Assembly (NCBI RefSeq): GCF_000283155.1 | Contig: NW_004454216.1 | Location: 3,463,456 to 3,527,455, forward strand | Direction of reading: 5' to 3' | Source: Ceratotherium simum simum | Taxonomy: Eukaryota; Chordata; Mammalia; Perissodactyla; Rhinocerotidae | DNA: 64,000 nt | In this document: piece by piece, positions 1 to 11,545 of the stretch | How positions within the stretch are numbered: the stretch's first letter is position 1 | How the letters are laid out: the number at the start of each line of letters is the position of its first letter | The notes under the pieces: model-generated | Databases searched by the model: none | Seen by the model: only the letters and a program-made list of their open reading frames with translations | What the model was told of the DNA's origin: nothing | Made by a program: the position numbers and the translations under genes

Positions 1-264
1 AATTTCTCACAAAACACTGGAAACTTTCCTTTGACTCATCTTGTGCTATTTTAATGTAAGACTTTGTTACTTGTGGCCTTCACACCAGGATTACTAGAGA
101 GCCTTTCACTTTTCAAGTCTTTTATTTATTTTTTTTAATCTCCATAAAGAACTGCTTCAACCTTCTAACTATATTTTCCTGATTTCTATGTTTGATCTTA
201 TTTCTCTTTATCCTTGTATTCATTTCTCATTGGTGAGCTGAGCACTATTAACCACTCATTGCCC
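1..264. other. unassigned AT-rich sequence
   Basis: I recognise no gene or repeat here. Open frames are short and carry no known motif. It leads directly into the MIR fragment that follows. Confidence 0.4.
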
Positions 265-495
265 AAGTTTATTGAGCACTTGGCTGGGCTCAGTTTTGTA
301 TTAGGTGTTGTGGTTTGAGAAGGATATAAGGAGCTCACCATCTGGTTGTAATGTGACTGTGAGGTACATATTCTTGTCTTCGTTGTACAAATGAGAAATC
401 TGGGGCTTGAAGAGGTACACAACTTATGAAGGTAACAGCTAGTAAAAGGAAAAGCCAGGATTTGAATCAAAGGCTTTGTGACTCCAGAGGTCCTG
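265..495 (-). mobile_element. MIR SINE fragment
   Basis: This is an old tRNA-derived MIR SINE lying on the minus strand. On the plus strand it reads in the usual reverse order: a TTGAGCACTTGG-like segment, then CAAATGAGAAATCTGGGGCTTGAAGAGG, then an ACAGCTAGTAAAAGG and CCAGGATTTGAATC segment. These match the reversed MIR tail, core and tRNA-like head. It is heavily diverged, as expected for a family that stopped moving early in placental evolution. It has no function I can see. The ends are approximate. Confidence 0.75.
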
Positions 496-689
496 AGATA
501 AGGATGTGCTTTGCATGTGCATGACTCGAGAGGAAATCAGGTTGACCAGAAGAAGATAGTGGGTTGGAAATAGCCAGAAATTGGGCAGCAGTGAAATACA
601 TTGCTTATTTTCAAGTCTGCACCTAACCTGGCAGAGGATTTTAGACTTGATATAGTAGGAAACAGAGAACATCTGAATGTTTTAGATCT

Positions 690-1320
690 GGGGCAGAGTT
701 TATGAGAAGTGGTTATTAAAGGTGATTGTTGCAATGAGAAGTTGGAAGGCAAAGGGCAAGGTTAGATTAGGGAACGTTGTTGCTATAATCTAGCCACAGA
801 AAGGGGAGGACCTAGGCCAGGTATTGAGAGTGAAAATGGAAAGACATGGCATTTGAGAGACAGGAAAAATATTTCATAACTTACAACTGACTAGTGGGGG
901 AGTGGTATAGTTAAGGAAGGGACTTAGTTAAAAATAATTGCTAGGTTTGAATATGAGTAACAAAAAGATAGTGGAGACCTTGATATACAGGAATGTTGAG
1001 GGAAGATCTGTATTTACAGGATTTTGCCTAAGGAATAAGGCACGTTGACTTCAGTTACAGGCCTGTTGCATTTAGTAGGATAGTGAGACATCCAAGAAGA
1101 CATATTAAGTGAGTACTATAATGAGGGACATGATCTTTGAGAGAAATGGAATATTAAAAAGAACAAGAGGGTCAATATTGAGCATTTCAATACTCACATT
1201 GAGAAGGGGGAGAAAAAGAACTAGTATAGGAGTCAGAGATGGACCTATTAGAGGGAGAGGGAACCAGAATAGCCATGGAGGAATGTTCAAGAAAGAAATG
1301 TTGAACACAGTTTGTTCTTA
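690..1320 (-). mobile_element. L2 LINE fragment, ORF2 region, antisense
   Basis: The plus strand reads as the complement of the L2 reverse-transcriptase region. Landmarks in order are TTGCTATAATCTAGCC (the 'ttgcaatagtccag' segment), TTGCTAGGTTTGAATATGAGTAAC (the 'caaggtttttggcctgagcaac' segment), and GTGAGACATCCAAGAAGACAT (the 'cctattagacatccaagtggagat' segment). A later stretch matches the segment encoding the YADDSQIYI-type RT motif. The copy is degraded with many indels and cannot encode protein. Confidence 0.7.
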
Positions 1321-1339
1321 AATATTGAAAATCCATCCT

Positions 1340-1600
1340 GCAGAAAGCAGTGTACTTTGGCTCTGATGTGGTCCTTGCCCTTCAGGTGCTTACAATCCAA
1401 CAAGAAGAAAGGGAGGCAAAACACTGAGGTACAAAGAGGGTGCTGAGAGACCATGGAATGGCGGTAACAGAAGCAGCTAGGGAAAGAAGGCAGAGAGGAT
1501 TCGGTAGGAAAAATTGAACCAGACCTTTAAGGATAGTTAGGATTTTAACAGTGTCAAATGTAAGAGAGATAACAATCACTATTAGTTCTGGCAAAAGTGG
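1340..1600 (-). mobile_element. L2 LINE fragment, antisense
   Basis: GTGGTCCTTGCCCTTCAGGTGCTTACAATCCAAC resembles the reversed L2 segment that reads 'gtccctgccctcaaggagcttacaatctag'. CCAGACCTTTAAGGATAGTTAGGATTTTAACA fits the 'gggtcttgaaggatgagtaggagtt' segment further on. It is probably the same or a neighbouring L2 insertion as the upstream fragment, in the same orientation. It is strongly diverged and non-coding. Confidence 0.5.
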
Positions 1601-3465
1601 TGGGGGCTAGGGTTCACTGGTGAACTCAATACCCTAGTGAGGACAGGAGGCAGATTGACCCAAACTAATGATGACATTAGAAAAGAGGCCATTCTGGCCG
1701 CTCAGAGGGCTGGTTGTGTTAGGAAGGAATGACATCAACATTAACCAGGGGCTTAAGGTTGGGAGCTTGTGGGACAGAGTGACTGGATGAAGGTAAGAGC
1801 TGGCCAGCTAGAGGGAGGTGGGTAGGTAGCAATATGGTGTGGTGGATGAGTTAAGGGTTGAGTTTAGAGAGGAGGAGGGGTCGTTTCATCCTCCGTTTTG
1901 GGAACAAAGGATATGAAACTCGGCAGAAAGGAAATTAGGGCAGCCTTTTGAATGCCTCTGGCATGGTCTTGATTTTCCCATATAAGTGGGAGGAAAGATT
2001 GTCATCTTTTGAGGTCCAGGGCGTGAAGAGGGCCATGACACATTTTGAGGTCTGGGAGGTTGAGAAGAATTACTTGAAGCATTATGGGAAGCAACTTAGA
2101 ATAAAAGTCTTACTGGGAAGTAGTGGTTGAAATAAGCAAAGAAAGTGTTCTTCAAGACGAGGTCTTTTTGGCTTGGCATTTTCCCCTAGCAGTGCCCAGA
2201 ACCTAGGAAGGAGTGGAGAGAGTGGGTAGTGGGGGTTGATTGAGTGTTGGGATGGCACAGGATCCAAAGACAGTCAGAGACCATGGGAGCCTCAGCTGAG
2301 GCACTGGAGAGGAGGCCAGGGTCATGAGGCTGGGGCCAATCTGGTTAGCAGGACAGGCCTATTGGCACCACTGCAGGGGTACATTTGAGATCACTGAAGA
2401 CAAGCAGCTGACTCATAGGGATGGGTGGGAAGTAGAAGACAGGACAGGCCAAGAGGTGAAAAAGAAGTAGACCCATGCTTTGGATGATTCAAAAATCCAC
2501 TGCCCAGGTCCTTAGGATTGAATCCTCCCACTTTTCTCATGTTGATAAATGAGGAGAAGATTGTCAGGATCCCTGTATATAGTTAAGGGAGGAGGTGGTT
2601 TTTCCTCTCTATTCTTTTCTTCCTTTTTATTTTTATTATTTTTCCTGTCAGTATTTAATTGCCACCTTTATTTCCTTTGAGAGTCAAGACATCTGCTTTC
2701 CCAGTTGAGAGGCACAGTGCATGGAAAAGACAAAGAAAAGATGAATACATTTTGCTCCCCCATGAATCAATTTCTTTCTCCTCCTCCTCCCCCCCTTTTA
2801 ATTATTCACCACCACCCTTTTTCTTTATTCACTTATCTTCTCATCTCAATGATCATGTCACGTTGTTATTCTTAAATCTAGCCACTGGAGAGGAGAAAGC
2901 GTTGTCTAAGACCTAAAATATGGAGGTTACCAATTTATAATGCACACATGTAAAACGCAGCTCAGCAGTGATTCCTCTGGCCTCTTCAGTGATTCCTCCG
3001 CCAGAGCTGAGCACAAGGGCGTGAAGGTTTTCCGTTAGCCTCTCTGTCTTTCTTTCTCTCTACCCCCATCCCATGGATGAAAGACCTTTGAGCACAGATA
3101 TTCATAAATTAAAGTGTGTTGTTAATTATTCCTAGACACCAGAAGCAGTTCTTTCAAACAGGACATATATTAGACTTCAAAAAGCGTTTCTATTCCTAGC
3201 TCTTTAACACTACCTCACCAGCGGGTGTCTAAAGAAGAAATAAGAGATTTAGAAAATAATAAGCATAAATATGTAGAAGGGTTTTTTTCATGGTATAAAC
3301 CAAATGTCCTATTTTTGCAAACTGTTGAGGGGGGTATTTATGAGACTAAAAATAATTGAAGAGTAATAAAATACAGCAGAATAGAGTGGAGGATGAGGTC
3401 ATGTCTTCCTAAAGCCCTAGCATCTTCTCTCTCTCTCCCTGTCTCCATATTTATCTTCTTAGTGC
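1601..3465. other. unassigned, G/A-rich then pyrimidine-rich sequence
   Basis: Bases 1660-2460 are rich in GGAGG/GGTGG-type words and may be further antisense LINE or LTR fossil, but I cannot name the family. Bases 2590-2830 are pyrimidine-rich, with runs such as TTTTCCTCTC and CTCCTCCTCC. No open frame here shows a recognisable domain and I see no promoter or exon signature. Confidence 0.35.
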
Positions 3466-3467
3466 TT

Positions 3468-3605
3468 ACATTCCTTCATCCAGTCATTTATTCAACATAT
3501 ATTTTTCAAATACTGTGCCCGCCTTTGAGGACACAAAGATGGATAAGATATGGTCTCAGCTCTCAAAAGCTCACAGATGACAAAACAACCACTAATTCAA
3601 TTGAA
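3468..3605 (-). mobile_element. L2 LINE 3' end, antisense
   Basis: The plus strand reads ATTCCTTCATCCAGTCATTTATTCAACATATATTT, then ACTGTGCCCGCCTTTGAGGACACAAAGATGGATAAGATATGGTCTCAGCTCTCAAAAGCTCACAG. This is the reverse of the L2 3' end: tail ATTCA repeats, the 'tgtgccaggcactgtgctagg' segment, the 'gatgaataagacacggtccctgccctc' segment. A 113-residue plus-strand open frame overlapping this region is a chance frame. Confidence 0.7.
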
Positions 3606-4114
3606 TTGTTTAGAAAAAAGCCATTGTGGAAGATGAAGAGATGTGATCCCAGTGTAGCAATACGATGGGTAACTCCATGGGGCAAGCCTGCTGCCTCCCC
3701 CAGAGTCCCCAGAGGGTGGCATTCATTACCTTGATCTGTGCATTGTGAGCTGGGCTCTGTTGCTCTCTGCTGTCTCAAGGCCTGATCTCAACTGACCAGC
3801 CCACCACAAACAGATATATCTCTGAAGAGCAGGCTCACATAGCTTGGCCTCACACAGACAGCTTATAACTGAGAATGCCAATAAGAAATATAATTGTCAG
3901 GGAAACAAACGTTCCTGCTCTCTAGTAGAACATTCTTTCCCTGAGCAGGAGACACATGGAACATTGAAGGACAGTCAGAAGATTGCTGGAGGATTTTGGC
4001 TATCAATGCTCTGATGCATTAGGTGCTGGTTTCATATTTTACATCCCAGACAGTGTTTTCATTTTCCTCTAAGTTTCTAGAGGACCTTGACTTTCTTCCT
4101 TTCTCATATTGTTT
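3606..4114. other. unassigned
   Basis: I recognise no repeat or gene. GC content is slightly higher than in the flanks around 3680-3780, but there is no CpG cluster. Confidence 0.3.
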
Positions 4115-4255
4115 ACAGCAGTGCTTCTCAATGGGCAGACATTTCATTAAAATACAATTTTGTGGGACCATCCCAGACTTATTAGGTCAGAATGGGTCCT
4201 AGAAGCAATTTTTAAAATAATTATTCCAGGTAATTTGTATACACACTAAAGGATA
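4115..4255. mobile_element. MER5A-like hAT MITE
   Basis: CAGCAGTGCTTCTCAATGGGC is close to the MER5A inverted end CAGTGGTTCTCAA. The following GGGACCATCCCAGACTTATTAGGTCAGAATGGGTCC and the late CAGGTAATTTGTATACACACTAAAG follow the MER5A internal order. The right inverted end has eroded. MER5A is a non-autonomous relic of hAT-Charlie transposons. Confidence 0.6.
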
Positions 4256-6145
4256 TAGAACTGTAAGTCCATAAAAAGAGATGATGGAAATATTCCTTTT
4301 TCCAGAACTTGTTCTAGAGCAATCCACGTACTACTAGAGGCAGATATCATGTGAACTGGAGAAATCAGAGAGTTATCCAAACATATTCCAGCAATGTATT
4401 CCCTTGACCCTGCATTGACCCTCAGAGGAGAGCACCTCCGGCTGTCTGTGACACAATGTCAGCAAGGCCAAAATAAGGCAGAGTTCATAAAGATATAGCA
4501 AAGACAATGTGGGAAGGATGCCAAATCCTACTTCTTGGGGAATAAACCTGAAGTCAGGATTGGGACACAGTTGGATATCAAAATAATAGTAAAAGACACA
4601 AATTTGGGCAGAGAATGGCATACCATGCAAACTGTATGGAAATATCAGATATTAAAGCTGGCAGGGCCTGACCAAAGAGACAGGGAGAGGTAACGAGGAA
4701 CCCTTATGCAGGTGGATTACTGTGGATACACTGCAGTTGTGCCTGTGGGTTTGCCTCCCCCAACATCAAATGCACTACATTGCAAACCCAAATTCATGCC
4801 ACTCTCCCTTCTTGATCTTTGACTTGGAATTTTCTCTTTTCTGTCCCTAGACGTCATCCCAGTCTTGCCCTGGCTCTCCTGACTTCAAAGCCAGGTGTGC
4901 TTCCACAGCCTGTTGCTGGAGGCTTCCACACCACTGGTTCACAGGCAGCTGAGACTCAAACCTCCAATTTGTAGCATGTGACCAAGACATCATGTCCAAT
5001 TTTCTCAATACATCCTAATGAGAGAGTAATTTCTATGCAGTCCTTGCCTCTCTTGAACCTCGAATCAGCAAAAGTAAACACATAAAGTGACAGTTATATC
5101 ACCAGTTCTTGCAGGTCAGATTTCCTAAGGAATAATGGGGAACAACTGAATCCTCTGTTCCTTTATCTTGCTCTTTTTGAGTCTTAGTGGCGTGTGGCCT
5201 GTCTATCATATCTAAATGTACTCAACCTCTGGAAAACCTTTTTTCCAATTATAGGCTTGCAGGAATGCTAACTTTTCCCTTCTGTGAAGAAGAGCACTGT
5301 TCAGACCAAAGGGGAGTGACTGCCTTCTTGGTGAAATTCAGAAAAATGGAGCAATGACAGTAATAACCCTTTGTAATGACGTGTGTCAGTGTTCCCCACT
5401 TAGAGCAGCCTCATTGATATTAACAAAATATGAAGCCATGGAACAGGGCTTGGAAATGAGCTCAACTATCTTGGCAGTGATTTACTGTTCTAAGAAAAAG
5501 ATGATAGTAGAAATCTGTTTGAAATGTTTTTGACATTGGGAATGCATGAGGAGCACAGGTGAATGTTCTTTTTTGTCAAAGGGCTGTAGCTCTTTCCTCA
5601 ACTCATAGTAGAGAGTTACTGGACATCCAGAGTGAGAGAGGAATATTGCTTCCTTTGTTTGATTTGTTCCTCATCAAGGGACAAGGACAATGATGTTGCT
5701 TTAGGAGATCTAGTGATTTAAGAGCCTTGGAACTCTACATGAGGACTTAAAAGAGCTGTAGAGACCCTAATTTGCAACATGTCTCAGAATTCTTTACATA
5801 TAGACATGTAAAATCAAGATACCTACACAAAAAAACAAAGCAGAACAAACAAAAAAACTACTAAATTTGTGCTGAAGATTAGAGAGAAAGAAACTCAGAA
5901 AAGGTTTTATCTAGCAGAGAAGTTTCTCGGAACCTTCAGTTACTTTCTGTGTCTCAGGGTACCGGATCTCCTTTTATGGTTAGTTCATAATAGACTGAGA
6001 TCTATCCATAGTGTGAGACTCATTGGATTCTCTTGCTGACATATTCCACTTTATATGAGAAACATGCATAATATCATTATTTTTTTAATCATGGCATTTT
6101 ATTTTCTGACTATAATGTTTTGGAAAATATGACTTCACAGAACAA
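4256..6145. other. unassigned unique sequence
   Basis: About 1.9 kb in which I recognise no gene, RNA or named repeat. Open frames are short and stop-rich. A short A-rich tract lies near 5826-5856 with no identifiable element attached. Confidence 0.35.
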
Positions 6146-6414
6146 ATGAAGAAAGAAACATAATGTATTACCCAGAGATTGTCACACTAATATTTTGGTA
6201 TACTGTGGTAAATAAAGATATCATATGTACCACATAAATTATACACTATATAATATGTTTATGAATATTCATGTATGAATATGTGTATATAAATAAAGAG
6301 ACATAAATATGTGTGTATGTACATGTATATCCATATATGTAAAATACAGATTATTATACAGTAAACACCTTTGTTTTGATTTTGCTTAAATTATATTGTA
6401 TAAATGTCTGATAT

Positions 6415-6429
6415 CATTAGATACACTTT
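6415..6429. repeat. left target-site duplication of ERE
   Basis: CATTAGATACACTTT here is repeated exactly at 6725-6739 on the other side of the ERE. A 15-bp duplication is typical of L1-driven SINE insertion. Confidence 0.85.
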
Positions 6430-6724
6430 TTTGTGTGTGTGTGTGAGGAAGATCAGCCCTGAGCTAACATCCATACTAATCCTCCTCTTTTTGCTGAGGA
6501 AGACCGGCTCTGAGCTAACATCTATCGCCAATCCTCCTCCTTTTTTTCCCCCAAAGCCCCAGTAGAGAGTTGTATGTCATAGTTGCACATCCTTCTAGTT
6601 GCTATATGTGGGATGCGGCCTCAGCATGGCCAGAGAAGCAGTGCGTCGGTGCGCGCCCGGGATCCGAACCCGGGCCGCCAGTAGCGGAGCGCGCGCACTT
6701 AACTGCTAAGCCACGGGGCTGGCC
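6430..6724 (-). mobile_element. ERE SINE (tRNA-derived), full length, minus strand
   Basis: This is an equine repetitive element in reverse orientation. The plus strand starts with the T-rich complement of the tail, then GAGGAAGATCAGCCCTGAGCTAACAT, a second GAGGAAGACCGGCTCTGAGCTAACAT copy, and the body. It ends GCGCGCACTTAACTGCTAAGCCACGGGGCTGGCC, the complement of the tRNA-like head. The GC-rich head gives CpG words such as GCGCGCCCGGGATCCGAACCCGGG, which come from the RNA polymerase III promoter and are not a CpG island. A 15-bp perfect duplication flanks it (6415-6429 and 6725-6739). It would be transcribed leftward if its A and B boxes were active. Confidence 0.93.
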
Positions 6725-6900
6725 CATTAGATACACTTTAAAGATAGAATTTTTTTTTTGACCACATAATATTCTATAGTTTGAACATGCCATGATTTAT
6801 TTTGCTGTTGTCTCAGAATATGTTTTTTTAATTAAGAACCATGTACGGCACAGTTTCCATAGATCTTCCGTTTTGTGATTTTGCACTGCTCTTTTATTTT

Positions 6901-7536
6901 TGGTGGGTATGGTAAGCAGAAGAAGACCCTCTCCGCAAAGATATCCATTCCCTAATCCCTGGAATCTGTGAATATTTTATACTACCTGGCAAAAGGGAAT
7001 TTGTAGATGTAATTCATGTTAAGAACCTTAAAATAGGGAGATTATCTTGGATTATTCAGGTGGACACAATGTAATCATGTGAGCCCTTAACAGCCAAGAA
7101 CTTTCTCTGGCTGAATCAAAAGAGAGATTTGGCAGAAGGAGAAGTTTAGAGATATTTCAGTGAGAAGGATTTGACATGCTGTTGCCAGCTCCGAGAAGTG
7201 TGGACCCATGTACGAGGACTTGGAGAGAAGCCTCTAGGAGTTAAGGGCAGCCGCCAGCTGACAGCCAGCAAGGAAAGAGGGATAGCAGCCTTACAGCCAC
7301 AAGGAACTGGATTCTACCAATAGCCTGAATGAGCCTGGAAGTAGAATCTTCCCAGAGCCTGCTGATATGAAACCAGCCAGCCACCAACTTGATTTGGGCC
7401 TTATGAAACCCAAAGCAGAGAAACTAGCTGAGCCAACACAGTCTTCTGACCTACAGAACTGAGATAATAAATTTATATCATTTTAAGTTGCTAAGTTTGT
7501 GGTAATTTATTACAGAAGTAATAAAAAACTAATACA
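6901..7536 (+). mobile_element. MLT1-like MaLR solo LTR
   Basis: This long terminal repeat belongs to the ERVL-MaLR group of non-autonomous retroviral relics. Landmarks in order: AAAGATATCCATTCCCTAATCCCTGGAATCTGTGAATAT, GGCAAAAGGGAATTTGTAGATGTAATT, GGGAGATTATCTTGGATTATTCAGGTGG, CAATGTAATCATGTGAGCCC, and the end GATAATAAATTTATATCATTTTAAGTTGCTAAGTTTGTGGTAATTTATTACAG...AACTAATACA. The polyadenylation signal AATAAA is at 7466-7471. No internal region or second LTR follows, so it is a solo LTR. It is somewhat longer than usual, so a small expansion inside it is likely. Confidence 0.75.
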
Positions 7537-9754
7537 GTGGCCTATAATATGCTCTCTTTTATTAACAATAAATTATTTTATATATTTTTATTTTTTGAGC
7601 TATTCAGATTAAGTCATTATTATCTTTGAAACCAATTCTTTGAAGTTTCCATATATGAATCTAAATTTGATATGTACAATGAATGGGATAAAAAACAAAT
7701 ATCGTATTATAATCATTTCAGCCAGAGTTATGCATATTAAATTCCACCATATAAGTCGCCTAGAGGTTGCTGACAAAGAGTTGTACATGTCATCCTAATT
7801 TGTACGAAGTTGTTTTTGATGGATCTTTCTGATGAACTGTATAATCCTGCAGTAGTGACATTATTGTGCTTAAAAATAAATACAATGTGAAACCAATTAA
7901 TCAGTTGACTTTTAAATTATATGTTAAAAGGGATTCTAGTTTATAATGACTTTTTTGTTCTATTCACTTCCCTATTTCACTGGCACTTAGAAGGGTTCTA
8001 GCAGAATTAGTTGTCATAAGGGAAATATTCTTCTTATATCTTTCTTTCCCAGAAACCATATGGATTTTCCTGTGGAATAATTGAAAATATGTGGATTACT
8101 CCTTTACGTATTGGCTAACTAATGGAAGCATCCCATGAGGAAGAAAATTTATCTTTTGCCACATTATATAAATATAATCAGAACTTATAGACCTTGTCAG
8201 GAAATAATTTCCTTTCCTGGGTCCTCTAAGAATTCGTGATTTAGATGTAATTCACTCATGATCCCACTCAAATAGCAACCCTGACACCCCTAGAAAACTT
8301 GCAAAGATAATTTTTAAAAAACTACTTTTTCATGAGAAAGACTTCTGTTCTAATAAATGTATTAAATTATAATTAGTGCTATTCTACCACAGACACTTCT
8401 CTCTGCAGACAATGCTTTGTTCTTGCCTGAGCAAACAGAGTTAAAATAAGGCAAAATCTTTCTCACTAACAAGACCTCAAATTCTGTCGTTGAGACTTCT
8501 GCATTGGTTATATACAAAAGGGAACGTTTTCCAGGGCTGGAGAAAGAATGAATAAAAGCAGAGGTTCAAAGAGAGATGCTCCTGATGAGGTGGTGGATAG
8601 CAAGGAGATCAGTTTAAGTGAGAAAAGTTTGAAGAGGGGCCATAAATACTTTAGGATTGGAGGCAGGATGTGACAAGCCAAAAAAAGCAAGAAAAAGAGA
8701 ACAAATGCTTATATTCTCTCAATTTTGGTGGCTGCCACAAGATGAATGGTCTGCTTCAGTATCAATGATTTCTGTCTAACGAGGAATGTTCTCCGCCACC
8801 TCCACCTGCTCCTACTGTCCACACCTTTTGTGAGGGGCCATTCATTAGCTGTTTGTCTAGCCTCTTGCATCTGCCCATTGTAGTTGTTTCTCTTGCCATC
8901 TAATTTCAACACACATGCAAATAACTTTTGCCCAGTGTGGCTGCCACCTGCCTGCCCTGTGACTTCCTAGAGCCACCTAGGCTCTGCTAAAACTCACTGG
9001 AATTTGGTGAGGTCAGAGGGATCACAAACCTTAAAATTTGTTGGGCTATTGTCACTTTGCTCACATCCCTGTATTCCTTGCTTCTCACAGAACAGGAAAG
9101 ATGCAAGTCTCTTTTGCACTTATCCCTTTGGTATTCTTTGTTTCCTATATCTGATCAAATATTTTGCTTCTCACTTTCTCAAAAATCTTTTGCATTTTTG
9201 AACCAATTTCAGGATTAATAAACTCCACTAAAGTCTTAATCTTTCCATCCTTTCCATTCACTTACGGGCCTTAACTGAAATCTAGAGTTCTCCTGAAGAT
9301 GCCACATTTTCTTCATTTACATCAGGTGGAAACTGCTCATTTTTTCTCACCTCGTGTGCTTAAAGGTAAGGACGTGGAAAAGATGTCTTCTTCTCTCTCC
9401 AATTCACTGTAAGACAACTATACATTCAGCTTGACCTTAAAACATAAGCATAAAACTGTAATTATGTTATAGTCAGTCTCATGCCTTTTGAATCTTCTAA
9501 GCTCTTCCTTTCTTCATCCTGTCATCCAATACTTCCTCATTGCTCTCCTTCATTTTTTGAAGCATTTCTTTCCTGGTTCCAAGTGTCTTTCTCGTCAAAC
9601 CAAGTCCTATTGTCATGGTGAGTAACTTCAAGGTCATGGTAGAGGACCCATCCATCCAAGGCATCTCAGTTCTTTGATGTCCTCATCCCTGACATCTCTT
9701 CAACAGCATCAGATTATGTTGTCACTAGAAACCGTCAGCATTTCTTACTTAAGT
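7537..9754. other. unassigned sequence
   Basis: About 2.2 kb. 7550-8400 is AT-rich and may be worn LINE sequence, but I cannot place it. 8700-9250 is more balanced in base composition and reads like unique DNA. 9250-9750 has a pyrimidine bias (words like CTTCTTCTCTCTCC) and may be the 5' part of the L2 that becomes clear at 9755. No exon, promoter or RNA gene is visible. Confidence 0.35.
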
Positions 9755-9888
9755 CATTGAATATAGTGGCCTCCTAACCCATCTCCTTGCTTCCACGATG
9801 GCTCTCCTCCAATCTACTCTGCAAACTAGAGTAATCCTTCAGAAAAGAAAGTAGAATCACATCTTTTCCTTGTTTAAAAGCTTTTTGA
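9755..9888 (+). mobile_element. L2 LINE fragment, left of ERE insertion
   Basis: AGTGGCCTCCTAACCCATCTCCTTGCTTCCACGATGGCTCTCCTCCAATCTACTCTGCAAACTAGAGTAATCCTTCAGAAAAG follows the sense L2 RT-end sequence ('gcctcctaactggtctccctgcttccactcttgcc...ccattctccacacagcagccagagtgatc'). The ERE interrupts it directly. A possible continuation lies just after the SINE at 10142-10180. It is non-coding. Confidence 0.7.
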
Positions 9889-10131
9889 GGGGCTGGCCTG
9901 GTGGCGTACTGGTTAAGAGCGTGTGCTCCGCTGTGGCAGCCCGGGGTTCGCAGGTTCGGACCCTGGGTGCGCACCGACACACCGCTTGTCAAGCCATGCT
10001 GTGGCGACGCCCCATATAAAGTAGAGGAAGATGCGCACAGATGTTAGCCCAGGGCCAATCTTCCTCAGCAAAAAGAGGAAGATTGGCAACAGAGGTTAGC
10101 TCAGGGATAATCTTCCTCACACACACACAAA
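9889..10131 (+). mobile_element. ERE SINE, plus strand
   Basis: Full-length equine repetitive element. It has GGGGCTGGCCTGGTGGCG, the tRNA-like GTGTGCTCCGCTG and GGTTCGCAGGTTCGGACC (B-box region), CCATGCTGTGGCGACGCCCCATATAAAGTAGAGGAAGATG, GTTAGCCCAGGGCCAATCTTCCTCAGC and a second GTTAGCTCAGGGATAATCTTCCTCAC, ending in an ACACAC-A tail. Flanks AAAAGCTTTTTGA (9876-9888) and AAAACCTTTTGA (10132-10143) are a near-match TSD. It is close to the family consensus, so it is fairly young. It sits inside an L2. Confidence 0.93.
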
Positions 10132-10179
10132 AAAACCTTTTGAAAGACTTTGGGTCTTAGATTCAATGTGAAAAGAACT

Positions 10180-11379
10180 TGGATGTCATCATTCCTTTCT
10201 TTCAAGAAAAAAGCTGAACAAACGGAAAATCAGTGACTTTTCTTTGCCCCAGAAGTGAGGTCACAAGACAAATCGGCATCCTGGAATCTGGAGAGACAGG
10301 CACGTCCAGAGAGATGCAGACCTGAGTTTGCTTACCTGGAGCAAAAACTGATGGATTCCATTTAATTAATGACACTGTAATTGAAGTGTAAATATGCTTA
10401 AGGCTAGATTCAATATTGAGAAAGATTGATGGGAACATAAATAATGATATCAATAAAGATACATGCTAATAATTTCTATAATTGTCACTTATTTCTTAAG
10501 TGAAGCTTAGCTTTCTGTCTCCCCCCACGATATTCTCTATTGTCTTTGCATGGTGTTTTCAGGCACTGGAAAGTTCTAACATCTCAGTTGACCCTGAACT
10601 TCGTGGCAAGCCACCTACCTTTCAAGCCCTTACTGTACTTTTTCTTGCTGTCAAAGTTAATTAAGGATTATTGATAGTATGTCTTCTTCAAGTCTTCGTT
10701 CAGCTTCGCTAGATAGGCAATCCCTCTCCTAAAAAAGAAAACTCTTGTTAGTCTCAGGGAAGACCTGAAATAACACTTTCTCCAGATTTGTTCTTTTCTT
10801 TCTCAGATGAAAAAGGCGATCTTGTGTCTCTTTCATCAGTTTGCCTATTTTTTCTTAAACTCATGACCTTCCACCAGGAAGGAAAAAAAAAGAAAAAAGA
10901 AAAAAACAACTTATTTTTGTGACTAAATTACTAATTCATTCAACTTGCTTTGTCCTTTATCAATGCTCAATTAAGTGAGAATATTTTTCCTTATTTCTTC
11001 CAATTTTGCAACCTGCTTAGACACCTTGATTTTCCTTTGACTGTTATAAATACGTCTGGCCATGGAAAGATAATTACAGTGATTGCCTCACAATGGCTAT
11101 TTTAGTAACCATGCCTGATATGTATTCCTGGCATATAATGTCATGCAATAATTCACTGTGACAATACTTCCAAGTATTACTTGTACCTTTAAAAAAAATT
11201 TAGTTGGTATACCGATCTGTGCAATACTAAACCACTTTTAGTGCAGTCTCCCCAGTAAAAATGTATACAGCTGAAAGCTTTCTCATATATTTCACAGTTA
11301 TGCATCTTTTAAGATTTTTGAGAAGGCAACTACTGCCAGCTCCACTGATAGTCCTCGGAATGCTCATTACATATTTTAT
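10180..11379. other. unassigned sequence with an A-rich tract
   Basis: No gene or repeat recognised. An impure A-rich tract at 10882-10910 (AAAAAAAAAGAAAAAAGAAAAAAAC) has no element I can attach to it. Confidence 0.35.
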
Positions 11380-11545
11380 TGTCTCTTTACTGATTTTGTT
11401 CCCCTTTTAGCCTGAGGCGTCTTGCAATTAGAGACCTTGCTTTTCTGTGAATCTTTTAGCATTTAGCACAACTCCTTACACGGTGTTCCCAATAAATATT
11501 TGTTGAATGGATGATTGAATGAATAAATGATTGTATATATGCATG
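11380..11545 (+). mobile_element. L2 LINE 3' end
   Basis: GCAATTAGAGACCTTGC, then TTTAGCATTTAGCACAACTCCTTACACGGTGTTCCCAATAAATATTTGTTGAATGGATGATTGAATGAATAAATG. This is the sense L2 3' end: the 'ctagcacagtgcctggcacatagtaggtgctcaataaatatttgttgaatgaatgaatga' segment. It is non-coding. Confidence 0.75.

Larger units (their letters stand above)
6150..6840 (-). mobile_element. L1M 3' UTR, antisense, split by an ERE
   Basis: The left half reads ATTACCCAGAGATTGTCACACTAATATTTTGGTATACTG, then a TATATG/CATATA-rich stretch. This is the reverse of an L1MC/L1ME 3' UTR. The right half, after the ERE, reads ACATAATATTCTATAGTTTGAACATGCCATGATTTATTT, which is the reverse of the ORF2 end ('aaataaattatggtacatccatacaatggaatac'). 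The ERE inserted later and broke the LINE in two. It is non-coding. Confidence 0.6.

Noticed and set aside
1105..1321. Overlapping 67-70-codon frames on both strands
   Set aside because: Explained by the antisense L2 fragment; no conserved domain in either frame.
6600..6720. CpG-rich patch resembling a CpG island or tRNA gene
   Set aside because: It is the tRNA-like head of an ERE SINE. It is under 150 bp, lacks a foldable acceptor stem and sits in a SINE with TSDs. The same applies to the other ERE heads.
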